DNA from: Batillaria attramentaria
Lineage: Eukaryota; Mollusca; Gastropoda; Batillariidae
Length of the DNA: 64,000 nt
Reading direction: 5' to 3'
Assembly (NCBI GenBank): GCA_018292915.2
Contig: JACVVK020000016.1
Coordinates: forward strand, 3,167,001-3,231,000
Of this stretch, positions 1 to 12,257 are shown one piece after another. The notes under the pieces are model-generated. The model did not search any database. It was not told where the DNA came from and was given only the letters and a program-made list of their open reading frames with translations. Each line of letters starts with the position of its first letter. Positions within the stretch are counted from its first letter, which is position 1. A program made the translations under genes and the position numbers.

Positions 1-656
1 TGTACTGACAAGTGCCGAAAAATATTGCCATTTGTGTGAAATAGTACATGTACTGACAGACACTTTTGGGGGTTGGCACTGCTGGGCTGCCGGGCCGTCG
101 CTGTCAGGAGTGCTGCACGGAACGGTTAGCAGGAACAGGAAGATTGGAACTGGAAGATGTGTGCACACTTGTTTGAGTCGGTGACTCAGTCAGTGAAGTA
201 CTGAACACGAGTGTTTCGTAATCAGCGGTCGCAGTGCGGTCACCGTGATCGGCCAATTTCTTCAACCGCGCTGAGTCAGTTCGCGATCTCGGTCAGTGGC
301 TGACATGGTGATCATGAGTGGCGGTTTTATAATCAAACAGTCGTTGGCACTGAGTCGGCGAGGTGCCGGCTTCACTTTACATGGCCTGACCGGCCGTCTG
401 CATTCAAATGGTCTTTCAGATCATAAAATTTGAGTTTCATAATACGTCAGTGTAGATGTTCACCCCATGTAGATGTTCCTACCCCGCATTTCTGTTCACG
501 CTCGGCCGCCGCAGCATGGACTCGCCGGCAGGCACTCAGTGACGTGGTAAGCTGAACTTGATACGCCGGAACAACACTGACCGAGCTCAAATTTCATAGC
601 TTCAAGTATAGTCACGGTCACTGAAATGTTCAGTATCATTAAACCTCTGTGTGCCG

Positions 657-688
<32 letters not shown>

Positions 689-1630
689 TCTACAATCATG
701 ATGGATATGCTGTGGAAGGTTTGATGGGAACATCTTGGCGTCTGGCGACTGGAGTACAGTTACTGGTCGTGTATATGTATAAGCAGTCTGCGCTGTGTAT
801 GGCCCCACGGCCTTGGCCGCAGTTACTGGTGCGCACTGTGCAGCCAGCCGGCCATAGTGACCTGAGTGTGACCGCGGGGCGAACTGACCTCACCCCAGCT
901 GACCTTTGTGCTGTGGGTCACGCTGACTGATCAACTCTGTGGTGGTCTATTGGTAGCCACCACTCACCGGCCACCACCACCACCACCCCGACTGTTGATT
1001 CTCGTTGGCATGGTGCTTGGACACGTGTACGCAAGGCGAAGGTGAAACGTTCACAATCCTGACGTAATTGTTCTGAACAGGCAGTTAGGGTTCATGTGAT
1101 CACTAAGCCTCACGGTATCGGTGTAGGCGCCAGTCAGACCGACCTCACTGGAAATACTGGGACAGAGAGTCAGTGCTAGGGTACGGTATTAGGAACCTCA
1201 TCATTACTATCTTGCCGTTAGAAACTGTATGATGTCTGTGCTGGGTGCGTCTCGTGTATGATGCTAATACTCACTGACACGGTGAGCGATACGCATGTAG
1301 GGTTATGCTGCACACTGATCAATATAATTATTCGCATGCCTGATGTCACGGTGTCAGTGTTCGCCCCAGCCGGCTTACATACCCCTCTACCTGCAGAGTA
1401 GCACTGAGAAACACAAAATGAGGGGGGGGGGGGGGGGAGAGAAAGAAACGGACGGACGGACGGACGCATTCTTTTTCAAAGCATTTTGTCTCAATACGTC
1501 TGTCCGGCCAGCGTACACTGGCAACGCCGTGGAAAGCTTGCGATCCGTAGATCAGAATCCGCAGTCACTGACTTGGAACACAGTCATTGTAGCACCAGAA
1601 ACCATTGTGGCCGGCGACTCTGGTTGGCGT

Positions 1631-1663
<33 letters not shown>

Positions 1664-1910
1664 ATTGTGTAGGCGCTTTACCCAATTTCATGAATCGGCT
1701 CAAAGCGCCGCGAACTGAATCCAACACGCACGCTCACGTGAATCACACGCATTCTCTCACACACTGTCACACATAAACACATTACTATCACGTGATGCCG
1801 GCGAAGGGTCAGCTCAGCTATATAAATTTCGGAATTTAGATTTGCATTTATTTTTCATATTTGGTGGGCTGAACATTTCCAAAGCGGAGGGGAGGAAGAC
1901 GGAGTACCCC
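1631..1910 (-). mobile_element. SINE family A, 5'-truncated copy
   Basis: Read on the minus strand, this matches the 3' two thirds of the full copies at 19635 and 22971. It shares the segment around gctgaacatttccaaagc, the gcggcgctttgagccgattc block and the terminal (TTA)n tail, seen here as ataataat on the plus strand at 1631-1660. The tRNA-like head is missing: homology fades just past 1910 into a 21-bp G run region. It is therefore a truncated, probably dead, retroposon. Confidence 0.75.
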
Positions 1911-4900
1911 TGTTCCGTTCAGTGTCACTGCAGTGGGGGGGGGGGGGGGGGGGGGCGGCACTCAGTGATTGTACGTAATACGCTCAGTTCGCACCACAAG
2001 GTGCATAATCGTGCAGCTAATTCAGTTGAACTCGGGCCGGTCTGAGGCGCGGACGGAGTCAGTGCTTGACCATGAACTGAAGTTGAACCTACCGGCTTAC
2101 CTCACGCCACGCTGATCCCACTACATGATTATCATAGTCAACGGCCGTCTCGTGCTCTTTGATAGTGTGGATCAGGACATGGGTCGCTTATCTCAAGCCG
2201 TTATGTCGCTCTATGCGTGCTTGCATTCTGACCGAAATGCACTTTAATTCGGTAGCCGGCTGACATGGCGTAGTGCCGGCCGCATCATCGGCGTTTCCGA
2301 AGTACTGACACTGACCCAACTTGATACAACACGATTGTATTTCTACTAATAGTCTAAGTTTTGTGTTTCCGCAACCTGTTGACTAGTTTGTGTCCTTTGT
2401 TGTCAGTACTAACAGGGTATACTGCGCAGTGGTCGTTTTGTAGAGTTGTGTCAGTGGGACATCGGTTTCCGGGGTCAGAGTACCCCGCCCGCCCGGCCAG
2501 GCCGCTGAGCACTCCCCATGCCGCACTGCCAGCCAGTGGCTCTGTCTGCATGTGCCCACGTTACATCCACATGCACCCAATCCCACAGTGGCAGGTTGGG
2601 CAGGGCCGGCTGTGTCATCCCGACACAGGTAAACATCAACGCATTGTATTGTTTACATAGCCACCGGTCTTCGGCCTGCCCGCATCTGGGATAAGGGGGT
2701 TTGTGGCGGAGGGGGTGTGTGCACATTCCGCATGAGGTCATTTTTATTTTTTTATTTTTTATCGCGGTTTGTGCACGACAAACCGAGGGTTCCGTCAGTG
2801 TAGACTGAGCTGCTGCGCCTCGCGTGTGTAATAACTTGCGCAATCTTGCCCCCCTTGAGTTATTATTGGCTGTTTGTTTGTCGTAATGTATCACTCCCGT
2901 CTACGGCGCCAGGCGTGTTTTTCCGTGACTGTGAGTACGTAGTGTAAGCGCGTCTACTCTTTCCCATCAACAGGTTTCAGTCTCACTGTGGACCATGTTA
3001 GAACGCTTAAGACCAGAGCCGTAGTCTAGCATTAGAAAGGGCAGAACCGACGCTAACCTCTCCAAAAAAAAAATGCACCTTGGCACATGAATAAAAGAAA
3101 ATCAAAAAGTGGTGTTCAAAGATCGTAGTATACATCTCCATAGAATATGTGAACGGCTTGCTGCTTTTTGTGTATTTGGATGCCGCGCCCGCCCTTTGCT
3201 CACCAACTTTCATTTGTGACGTGTAATTTCCTAGCTTAGCCGACGACTGATCGGAAAAAATAATAAATAATAAATATGCTTATAATAAATATGCTTATAA
3301 TTATGTTGTCCTTTCTGTCTTTTAGTGTCTCTGGTCGTTATAATTAAATGTCAGCATGTAGCAGCGGACTGTTCTCAGTTATGAACTACCAATGTGTTTT
3401 TTGTTTTGTTTTGTGTTTTTTGGTAGGTAGGTTGAAGGAAACGTCAGGAATCGAAAAATCGGTTTCCGTTTTGTACCATTTTATGCGATTTCGTACCGTG
3501 CCCTTTCGAGCAGCTTTTTCAGCTGTAGCAACGATAGCTCGTGAACACAGCATCCCAGTTGTCCACAGCACTATGTGCACTGACTGTTTTGGCCATGGAA
3601 TTGAAAGAAATTTCTTTTTTTCGGTTGGCGCGAGTGTATTACCGAATTATGTTATGTATTACAATTATATTTCCTTCTTCTCGTGTATCGTCAGTGTAGT
3701 GAACTTAGCAGGAGTAGAGGCAATGCAGATACGATAATTACAGGTCAGTAAGGAAGGTCGAGTAGGGAAAGTTGACGCATGATGATGTTGACTGGATCGT
3801 TGATAATACATGTACACGTAAATAAGACACTGCTGCCGATGGCTGCAGCGTCGTCGCCGGAGGGTGAATTAGAGGGCAGAGCTGTAGCTGAGTAAACTTT
3901 TGGCCGCTTCTTTTTGTGTTCTATTTCTGCCGGCCGGTCTGACCCAGTCAAGGCGAGAGAGGGGAATTGTTTTATTCATCTTTGGAGAAGTGTAGGAATT
4001 TATCACAACGATGAACTGTCAGGTCTGCCGGCTCAGATTGCAAACTAGCTCTCAGAAAAAAGTTCAAGTATAGTATACTATACAAGCAACAAATGTATCA
4101 TCACTGAGTTCAGTACAGAAAAAGGTAGAAGCCTAGAAGAAGAAAACAGTAGATGTGCTTTCACATTCTTGTCAGTTTTTGGAGATCGGCAAATAGATGC
4201 TGTTGGAAGCATTCAACTCCCTCAATCTCTCCTTAGTTTATTAACGATAACCTCTGTAACTGGAACCATAGTTTTTTGTATGTTTTATTGCTTGTAGTTG
4301 TTCTTCTTCCGGCTAATTCTTGTTTATATATAAAACGACTAGTTTAAAACAAATCGACAGCGCGACGAAAACTGAAAAAGGGAGTACAACATCAACCCAG
4401 CTATTTTTTTTTTTTTAGGGGGGGGGGGGGGGTTGGGGGAGGAGGTGGGGGGAGCAGAAACAAAGACGACATTTCCGTTGTTCCGGTTTGGAAAATTATG
4501 TCTTAAGTTCTGATGAAACAAGTAGCCGTTTATGAGATGCTATTTGACCCTGTAGGTCAGAGAGAGCGAGAGACTGGAGCGCTTCAGGTGATAGGAACCT
4601 TGTTCAGAAGTTTTGGATCTCAGTAACACTTCGTTTGTCCGCCACCAGTTTGTGTAACCCCCGCATGCTGGCTGTTGGGGCAATTGTTTGTCTACACGCG
4701 CTGCGTCCATGAAATGTCACAAAAGCGGAATCTAGGTCAGAGATGTCTTTGTATTGGCATGTCGTACGTGCAGTTTCTCAGGGCGTTGTTACGCCGGATG
4801 GAGTTAAAATGGATTCCTTGGAGCTGTTTGCCAAGTCAGGACTTTATCGACTATGTTCACCTTCACTTTAAATCTTCGTCATCAAAATTGGTGTACCCGT

Positions 4901-5594
4901 GGGTCTGTTTTTGAATGTGTATCTGATTCAGCACGTACGCTGTACTGATGTAATGTAAGTTCGATTCACCGAACTCAGGACAGAACCTAGTCTACGCTGA
5001 GAGTTTGCAGTATACGAACCGTATAATGCAATGTGCGCAAAACTAAAACCTTTTTCAGTTTTTGTTTCCCACCCTAGCAAATCCGAGTAGAACAACTGCT
5101 AATTCTGTAATTTAAAAAAAAAAAAATCGGTTACAGTGCATATGGCACTTGCCTCGTGACTGTAAATTTGTTTTGTATTTCGACCGTCGGCGCTTGTAGT
5201 AAAAGAGGCCATCAGGCCGCATCAGATTCAAACTGGGAGACTGAAGACGATCAGGCCGGGTCGTTTGTTTAGCCTGGCCGTTTGCGCAATAAATTACGTG
5301 AAAACGCCATGAGGCCTTTTGTCTTAGGATAGTGCAGAGTAGTGTCATTTCTTCAGTCTGGAGTCGCCTGGCCTGATGAAGTGCCTCTTTTATGCACACA
5401 GTTAATTTGCAGCCAGTTATAGCGCACGTCAGTGTATCGCTGGCGTGCCGTCTCTCCCATGCTTTGAGGTCGGACCGTCCTGTTGGAGCACGTGCCGCCC
5501 GTTTGTTGTTGGACAACCCTCGTCTGTCTGTTACGCATGCTGCCGCCCTACGCCGGTCTGCTAAAACACTCTCTCTCTCTCTCTCTCTCTCGCT

Positions 5595-5643
<49 letters not shown>

Positions 5644-6628
5644 GTTGTTGTTGTTGTTTGCGCAAGTCAGTCAGTTACGTGAAACTGTTTACGCCTGCCA
5701 GTGACTGACTGTGTGTTGTGTTCAAGTTATCGTAGGCCTATTTGTCCAACTCGGCGACTCCCTCTCTCTCTCCCCAAACTCTTTATACCTAGTCCTGCTA
5801 GATATATCACTTCGAGGAATAATCTCTTTGTCATTCGTCCCGGCCACGCATTGACTTGTTCAAAAGCAGCTCGGTGTCGTATTCTGGAGATTCAGTCCCT
5901 ATGGAACAGTCCCGTCTTATCAGTCTGAAGCTGCTACCATCGGCTTAGCTATTAAAAACTAGATTGCATTACTAGTCAGTGAACTTTCTTTCTTTACGAC
6001 TGACTAATCTTCCTTTTTGATAGGAGTACCTCGGTTTATATATATACACACTCTCTCTCTCTCCCTCTCTGTGCAGTGTGTCGCGTTGCCCTAGCACTTC
6101 GTGAGCGACCTGCGTTAGGGCAATCCGGAGCGTGAATTAGGTCAGTGTGTGTCATATCAGGCCACCACCAGCCTGCTCAGTCCCTCTGCCACGGCACACT
6201 ACATGGTGACAAGCCGCCAACAGGACAGAGAGAGAGAGAGAGAAGGGGGGGGGGGGGGGGGGGGTACAGAGAGCTGTGGCTGGCAGACAGCGCGCAGTGG
6301 CCGCAATCCGTGCTCGCTGTGTTGCCGGCTGTCTGCGATCGATGGACCGTTATGCTGGAAAACCAGGCCAGACCTGACCCCCAGCAGGCCTCTAGAGTGC
6401 TGTGTCCTCAAAACGCCCCCAAACTGCCTCAGCCCTAGCCCCCAATCAGCTTCCCTTGTGGAACGACCTGACGGTGGTTGCCTAATGTTGCACAGCTGTT
6501 GGCGCTGTCCGAGGCTCTCTCTCTCTCTCTCTCTTCCTTGCTCGCTGTCTGAGTGCAGCCAGAGACGCTCACTCCCCCCCCCCCCCCCGCCTCTAAGTTA
6601 GTGCAGCCGCAGTGCTCCCGCCTCTGTC

Positions 6629-6662
<34 letters not shown>

Positions 6663-7251
6663 GGCTTTCCACTCCGGGAAAGGGAATGTTCTGAAAGATA
6701 CTGCTCCCGTTTTTTTTTTTTTGTTTTTGTTTTTTTTAATTTGAACGCCGCATTTGAAACGGATGGGCTTTTCAAGGGCCGGTAACATCCCGTCAGTTTC
6801 CGAGTCCACTCTTTTGAATCTACTCAGTTCCCAAGTTTCCCGCTTGTAACCTGGATTACGGCCCGTACAAGTTTCACATCTGACATCAGTCCATCTCGAG
6901 TCCCTGCTTTCGGCATACGATTTGTTCGCTTCCAGTAGTCGAGTTTTGAAGTTCAGCCATCCATCCAAAGAAAAACCTGGGCGCACCGGCTGTGACATAA
7001 GCGGCTGGGGCACGACTGAGGTCTCTGGCCAAGGTCAGGGTCACCGTTCAAACAGGGTGAAGGCCACACCTCTGCCCATATCCGGATACATTCCACATCA
7101 CCACACAGTCGACAGTTATCCATTTCGCCGGTGAAAGTAGAAGGGTGTTTTGTTGTGATATCAAAGACTATGGTATAATCCGTATACCATGGTGCTTGAT
7201 GACATTTCGAGAGTGGTTTAGCTACTGACCGCGTAACTGCCACGCTGTGAC

Positions 7252-7252
<1 letters not shown>

Positions 7253-7342
<90 letters not shown>

Positions 7343-7361
7343 CACACACACACACACACAC
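7253..7361. repeat. Compound (CT)n(CA)n microsatellite
   Basis: About 32 bp of CT are followed by about 75 bp of CA with one interruption. It is one of the longest simple repeats in the window, and open frames across it are artefacts. Confidence 0.95.
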
Positions 7362-7425
7362 AGTGTGACGTACATGCATTCAACCACCACTGAATCCACA
7401 CACACACCACACGCCCACCACATCC

Positions 7426-7457
<32 letters not shown>

Positions 7458-8211
7458 TCGCCAGTCGTCGTGGTCTCCGCTTGTTTGAAATAGATGTTAT
7501 TTCAGAACACGTTGCATTTGTACAGCAATACAAATTTTCATTTTAGTAACGATGCAGTGGCAGATGACTCTTGAAATGTAAAACCGAGTACAAGAGAGAG
7601 AGAGAGGTCTCAATGTGTGTGAAATGGTCACAGCGGATTTTCTGTTGGTCACTGAGCTGCCACACGTAGTTCAGTCTTTGTATACACGGCTAAGACAGTC
7701 GTGCCGAGAGTGTAATGAGTTCTAGTGCAGTGTTTAAAATATTTACGCTGACTGGCGATGGAAGACTTGTGTTACCGAGTAGATGGATTTCTTCGTATGT
7801 TAATTGTTGCGTTGCGAGCATCTGTATACTTGGGACATTCTAAACAGAGAAAAATGCTCTGCGGACTCGGCCACCGCTTGGAATTGTAAATTTAGAAAGA
7901 AATAGTCCCTCAAAAGTAGACACATTATTTGGAGTGCAAAAGAATTACTGCTGTATACAACAAGAGCAATAACGACACAACAAAAATTCAGTAATGTAAT
8001 GCAGTAATTTTTTTCACAGAAGCAAGTACTGCGTATGGTGGGCGCCTGCAAGTGAGATTCATGTGCCCTTGTGTTGCAATTTCGCAATTTTCATGTATTA
8101 AAAAAAAAAAAAAAAGTCGCCCTAACGCTTCCCTCACACCCTTCCCCTGCCACAGCCGCCCCCCTTCAAATATAATGGAACGCTAGTACTTGTATTTCCG
8201 TTCAGTCTTTG

Positions 8212-8400
8212 TCAAAGGAATTTGAATTAAATTGAAAATACTTTATTCATCCCTAAAGGAAATTGCTTGTGCCCCAAATTCACTACATCACGTAGGAAAC
8301 ATGACATAAAAACATGAGACCCACAAGACGTGGCAAGACTTAAGAATTAACAACATGAAATCGACTATGTATAACTTTAAGATAAATCAGAAATCTAACC
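8212..8400 (-). mobile_element. LINE 3'-end remnant (Rex1/CR1-like tail)
   Basis: The plus-strand text actttattcatccctaaagg, read in reverse, gives a CAATTTCC..GGG..AATAAAGT arrangement. This is typical of 3' ends of Rex1/CR1-type LINEs in animals. No reverse transcriptase frame is attached, so this is a 5'-truncated insertion on the minus strand with an uncertain upstream limit. Confidence 0.45.
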
Positions 8401-8668
8401 TCTCTCATGCACACATAGTCGGTGTTGGTCGCAGCAACGATCCGGTAAGCCCTCAGCAGTTATCTCCCATGCTAGAACCATTGCGCTTCTGTGGCGCCGG
8501 CAAAGTGACCAGAACGGCTAAAAAGCATCCCTTTCGTAACGTTGTATCTTCGGTGTCGCTGTACCACCACCACCACCGACACTATACACACACCCACGGC
8601 CAGGAACAGTTGCATACAAGCTGTGTTTAAAATATGACAATCGCCATTCACGTTTCAGTTACTAGTAT

Positions 8669-8757
8669 ATCTGGAGCTAGAAACGCCAGTAACAGAGTGT
8701 GTCGAATTCTTATCTCTGGAGCTAGAAACGCCAGTAACAGAGTGTGTCGAATTGTTA
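8669..8757 (+). repeat. Two outlying units of the 45-bp minisatellite
   Basis: Two consecutive 45-bp units containing ggagctagaaacgccagtaa and gagtgtgtcgaatt match the main array at 9181-9945. They are separated from it by about 420 bp of unrelated sequence. The array was therefore probably continuous before an insertion or rearrangement. Confidence 0.9.
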
Positions 8758-9178
8758 ACTTCAACGCTCGGCACCTCCTTTGGTAGTTTCCGGCTTTTGA
8801 TTGTTGCTGTCGTTGTTGTTGTTTTTGCGTGTGTGGGGGGGGGGGGGGGGGGGGGGGGGGGGTATTTGGGTGTTGAGATATTGTGTGGAAGGGATGCTGT
8901 ATTTGGTAATTTATCTGTGTAAATTGTATTGGTACATATACAGTTTTTTTTTGTTTTCGTTTTTTGGGGTTTTGTTTTTTTTGTTTTTTGTTGTTGTTTT
9001 GTTATGTTTGTTTTTTGTTTTGTTTTGTTTTGTTTTGGTTATCCTGTTTGTTTGTTTTTTTTTGAGTGCAAACATGTATGTGACAATTGTGACGCAGGTG
9101 GCTGTGATGTATGTATGTCTATCTTTTTTTTTCCAATGCCCCTAGAGGGTGGGAAAATAAAATAAACTTGACTTGACT
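8758..9178 (+). mobile_element. Probable retroposon tail inserted in the minisatellite
   Basis: This block separates two groups of minisatellite units. It contains a 28-bp G run (8835-8862) and T-rich sequence, and ends in gggaaaataaaataaacttg followed by acttgact. That end is a polyadenylation-like signal plus a short repeated tail of the kind left by LINE insertions. No reverse transcriptase is present and I could not define a target duplication, so the assignment is tentative. Confidence 0.45.
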
Positions 9179-9180
9179 GG

Positions 9181-9945
9181 TTACAGCTGGATCTAGAAAC
9201 GCCAGTAACAGAGTGTGTCGAATTGTTACAGCTGGAGCTAGAAACGCCAGTAACAGAGTGTGTCGAATTGTTACAGCTGATGCTAGAAACGCCAGTAACA
9301 GAGTGTGTCGAATTGTTACAGCTGGAGCTAGAAACGCCAGTAACAGAGTGTGTCGAATTGTTTCAGCTGATGCTAGAAACGCCAGTAACAGAGTGTGTCG
9401 AATTGTTACAGCTGGAGCTAGAAACGCCAGTAACAGAGTGTGTCGAATTGTTACAGCTGATGCTAGAAACGCCAGTAACAGAGTGTGTCGAATTGTTACA
9501 GCTGGAGCTAGAAACGCCAGTAACAGAGTGTGTCGAATTGTTACAGCTGATGCTAGAAACGCCAGTAACAGAGTGTGTCGAATTGTTACAGCTGGAGCTA
9601 GAAACGCCAGTAACAGAGTGTGTCGAATTGTTACAGCTGATGCTAGAAACGCCAGTAACAGAGTGTGTCGAATTGTTACAGCTGGAGCTAGAAACGCCAG
9701 TAACAGAGTGTGTCGAATTGTTACAGCTGATGCTAGAAACGCCAGTAACAGAGTGTGTCGAATTGTTACAGCTGGAGCTAGAAACGCCAGTAACAGAGTG
9801 TGTCGAATTGTTATAGATGGAGCTAGAAACGCCAGTAACAGAGTGTGTCGAATTGTTATAGATGGAGCTAGAAACGCCAGTAACAGAGTGTGTCGAATTG
9901 TTATAGATAGAGCTAGAAACGCCAGTAACAGAGTGTGTCGAATTG
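9181..9945 (+). repeat. 45-bp minisatellite, 17 units, AB alternation
   Basis: Seventeen head-to-tail 45-bp units run without indels. Twelve units from 9226 to 9765 alternate between two variants, A (ctggagcta) and B (ctgatgcta), making a 90-bp higher-order repeat. A further A unit follows at 9766, then three units (9811 on) of a third type (gatggagcta or gatagagcta). Because 45 is a multiple of three, two forward frames and one reverse frame stay open across the array. That explains the long open frames here, including one of 318 codons to 10169. I see no reason to call it coding. It ends about 560 bp before the receptor start codon. Confidence 0.95.
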
Positions 9946-10352
9946 TCGCACTTCAAGTTACCTACAGTGCTCACCCAGCACAAGTACCTTTTCAATCGCT
10001 TCCACCAAGTTCAAGCCGCCAAGCTGAAATGTGGAGGATGACCCATAGTACTTGTGTGTTTCTGTTGGTCGCTGTGTACAATTTTGAAGATTGCTTCATT
10101 CAGGTTGTTAAAGTCAAGATAAAACGCGTTTTTAAAGTATTTTATTTTAAAGTTTTGAGGATCCACTAAACATTGTCAGTTTCGTGGATAAGTAAACTGT
10201 ATCTTTGGTTTCCCCCAAATATTTAATGTTTAGATATAGAGCCTCTACACTAAGAAAACACCTACATTTTATCTTTCGTCAGTTTTGTCAGGTTCTTGGT
10301 ACACAACTCTACAGAATGACTCATGTCTTTGTGTGTGTCTCTGTGTGTGCAG

Positions 10353-10504
10353 ATGGCCTAACCATGGGAGCGAGAGTGGACAGACCAGCATCATCAACAA
10401 CATGTAATTTTCATTTTTATCACCAGCGGGCACCCCCTCCCGCCACCCTCCACCACCAGTCTGCCATGCCCCTGCGGCCTGCGCCCTGCTAAGACATCTG
10501 CGTC
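10353..10504 (+). other. ER: Probable 5' UTR part of receptor exon 1, with uORF
   Basis: A pyrimidine/GT-rich run ending in AG at 10351-10352 is a plausible acceptor, so an upstream non-coding exon may exist. The segment has an immediate ATG-GCC-TAA (10353) and a second upstream ATG at 10364. That frame stays open to a TAA at 10490-10492, 12 bases before the main ATG. Upstream frames of this kind usually lower translation of the main frame; here that is inference. The true transcription start is not visible. Confidence 0.4.
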
Positions 10505-12153
10505 ATGCCTCCACCAAAAAAGCCCAAAAATGGTCCCACCACAGTCGAGCAGTTTCTGTCGCGCGAGGAGCTTCAGAAGATGGAGGAGGCGGGGTCAGGG
10601 GTCACAACCCTGGCCGCGGGGGTCAGTGGCAATTCGCTGGGTTCCAAGAGCAACAACAGCGCCAGTACAAGAAACGGTGGTGGGACCGGTGGTGGAGAAA
10701 AACAAACGTCATCATCATCATCATCACCATCAGTGGCCCCTACGTCTACCACTGTCGGGAAGAGCAACACGACAACCACCACTTCGACTTCAGCCACCCT
10801 GGACTCGGACTCAGGTACCGCCAGATGCAGCAGCCTACTGCGCGAGCTGTTTGCCAAACGAGATACAGACTCTTTGCGGCCTGGGCACCCAGCGCACTCG
10901 CTCCGACCATCACACTCGGAGCGGGGCAGTGGGTCCGGGTCAAGCAGCAGGACTAGCGCGGGTAAAGCGGTGTTTTCCGCCTCAGGGAGCGATGCGGGGC
11001 GCAGCAGACGCGAACACTGGCCCTCAGACAGGACCAGCACCAGCACCAGCCGCCCCAGCAGTCTTACCTCGGGGACCTCGCTTGACGATTCTCTAGTCGC
11101 ACACCACAGTCACAGAGGCAGTGGCGCCAGCCGGAGCACCAGCAGCAGTAGCGGGCCGGCTGGGGAGAACGTCAGGCCCCCCAATGTTGCCATTGAGCGC
11201 GCTTACCTCACTTCTTTGATTAAGGAGTCTCCGCCTTCTTCGGGGACTTTGCATGCACCGTATTTAGAAAGTGCAGCACTCAATTCAGGGAAACTGTTGC
11301 ATGGCCTGATGGGGGCCTCGGCTCCTCCCACTTTCATCCATGCAGCCTTCCAGCTACCTCTCATGAACACGAGTACCTCAGGGCACGCAGTGCACGGCCC
11401 CGTCAATACCTCGGTGTTAGCCTATTTAGCGGGTCAGGGCGCACACCCCCACTCTCCACTCCCACCTCTCCCTTCTCTGCCTCGGCGTTGCGGGCCCTCA
11501 TCTCTACCTCTTGTTGACGCTAACACAACCCCCGTGACCTCATTGCCCCCCTCTGTGCCCCCTTCGCTGTCCAGCGGCTCTTCATCATCAACGGGATCGG
11601 CGCATCACGGCGGTCCCAACGAGCCGTTCGACCTGTCTGTGAAGAAAGCTCACGCTCCGTCAGGACGCGGCAGCAGCGTGGACAGTGACAGTGGCAGCAG
11701 CGACAAGGCGTCAGCGGACCTCGCCCCCAGGCCAGGCAGCTCCGGGGATTCGGCCAACTCCGCCTCCCTGTCCTCGGCCCCGCTCTCAGCCAGCAGCACC
11801 ACCACGACTGCAAACAACAGTACCTCCACCTCCCCTGCCGTGGCCAGCACTCCGCCCGTCACACTGCGCGGGGACAAAGACGGGTCGCCCTCTCCGGGTC
11901 TCTCACGGGTTCTCAGTCCCCCGCATTACCTCATGGACTTTCGCGCTGGCCCAGGGAGTGGAGGTGGTGGGCCTGCATCACACGGCAAGTTCTTCTTGCA
12001 CGAGCCGAGCCCCGTGACAGCAGCAGCAGTAGCAGCGGCAGCAGCAGCGGCAGCGGCAGTGGCGGCCACCACATCCCCCAGTCAGCGACCCTACCCAGTG
12101 ACGGCCGTACCGTCCCCACACACACCCCGTGATGACGTCCACAGTCCCGCCAG
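10505..12153 (+). CDS. ER: ER coding exon 1: long A/B (N-terminal) region
   Basis: This encodes residues 1-549 plus two bases, starting at ATGCCTCCACC and ending at the donor CAG|GTCAGT. Composition is Ser, Thr, Pro, Gly and Ala rich, with a near-uniform Ala tract at about 506-521 and little predicted fold. P374-K380 reads PFDLSVK, a match to the CtBP-binding consensus PxDLSxK. The unsplit frame closes at 12190, 37 bases past the donor. Exon 2 needs a preceding exon ending with two codon bases, and this one does. It is unusually long, since known mollusc receptors have short A/B regions. It could be a lineage-specific N-terminus or an isoform-specific exon. Short further exons inside the 38-kb intron cannot be excluded. 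Confidence 0.75.
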
Positions 12154-12201
12154 GTCAGTAGCACGCTCTTTTCACTTATACTCATTTTAAACGATAGGAC
12201 A

Positions 12202-12257
<56 letters not shown>

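Larger units (their letters stand above)
1..8211. other. Upstream non-coding region
   Basis: I see no convincing coding exon here. The stretch holds a (TG)n at 660-688, G runs at 1422-1437, 1935-1955, 4418-4432 and 6245-6264, and a 5'-truncated minus-strand SINE at 1631-1910. Compound CT/GT/GTT repeats lie at 5569-5658, a C run at 6574-6588, a TG run at 6632-6660 and a long CT/CA tract at 7253-7361. The rest looks unique but is strikingly rich in TCAGT/ACTGA. Open frames in this region are short and mostly follow the simple repeats. It may include the receptor promoter or 5' non-coding exons, but none can be placed from sequence alone. Confidence 0.6.

Noticed and set aside
7032..7044. A DR1-like nuclear receptor site (AGGTCAgGGTCAC)
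   Set aside because: A single short match in 64 kb is expected by chance, and nothing around it suggests a regulatory module.
9213..10169. A 318-codon frame of 15-residue repeats (CRIVTAGARNASNRV type)
   Set aside because: It is the 45-bp minisatellite read in frame. A second forward frame and one reverse frame are equally open, so length reflects the unit being a multiple of three, not coding selection.
10530..11096. Alternative forward frame and a reverse frame (10573-11046) over exon 1
   Set aside because: Shadows of the GC-rich receptor exon; neither has a recognisable domain and only the 10505 frame matches the downstream splice phase.
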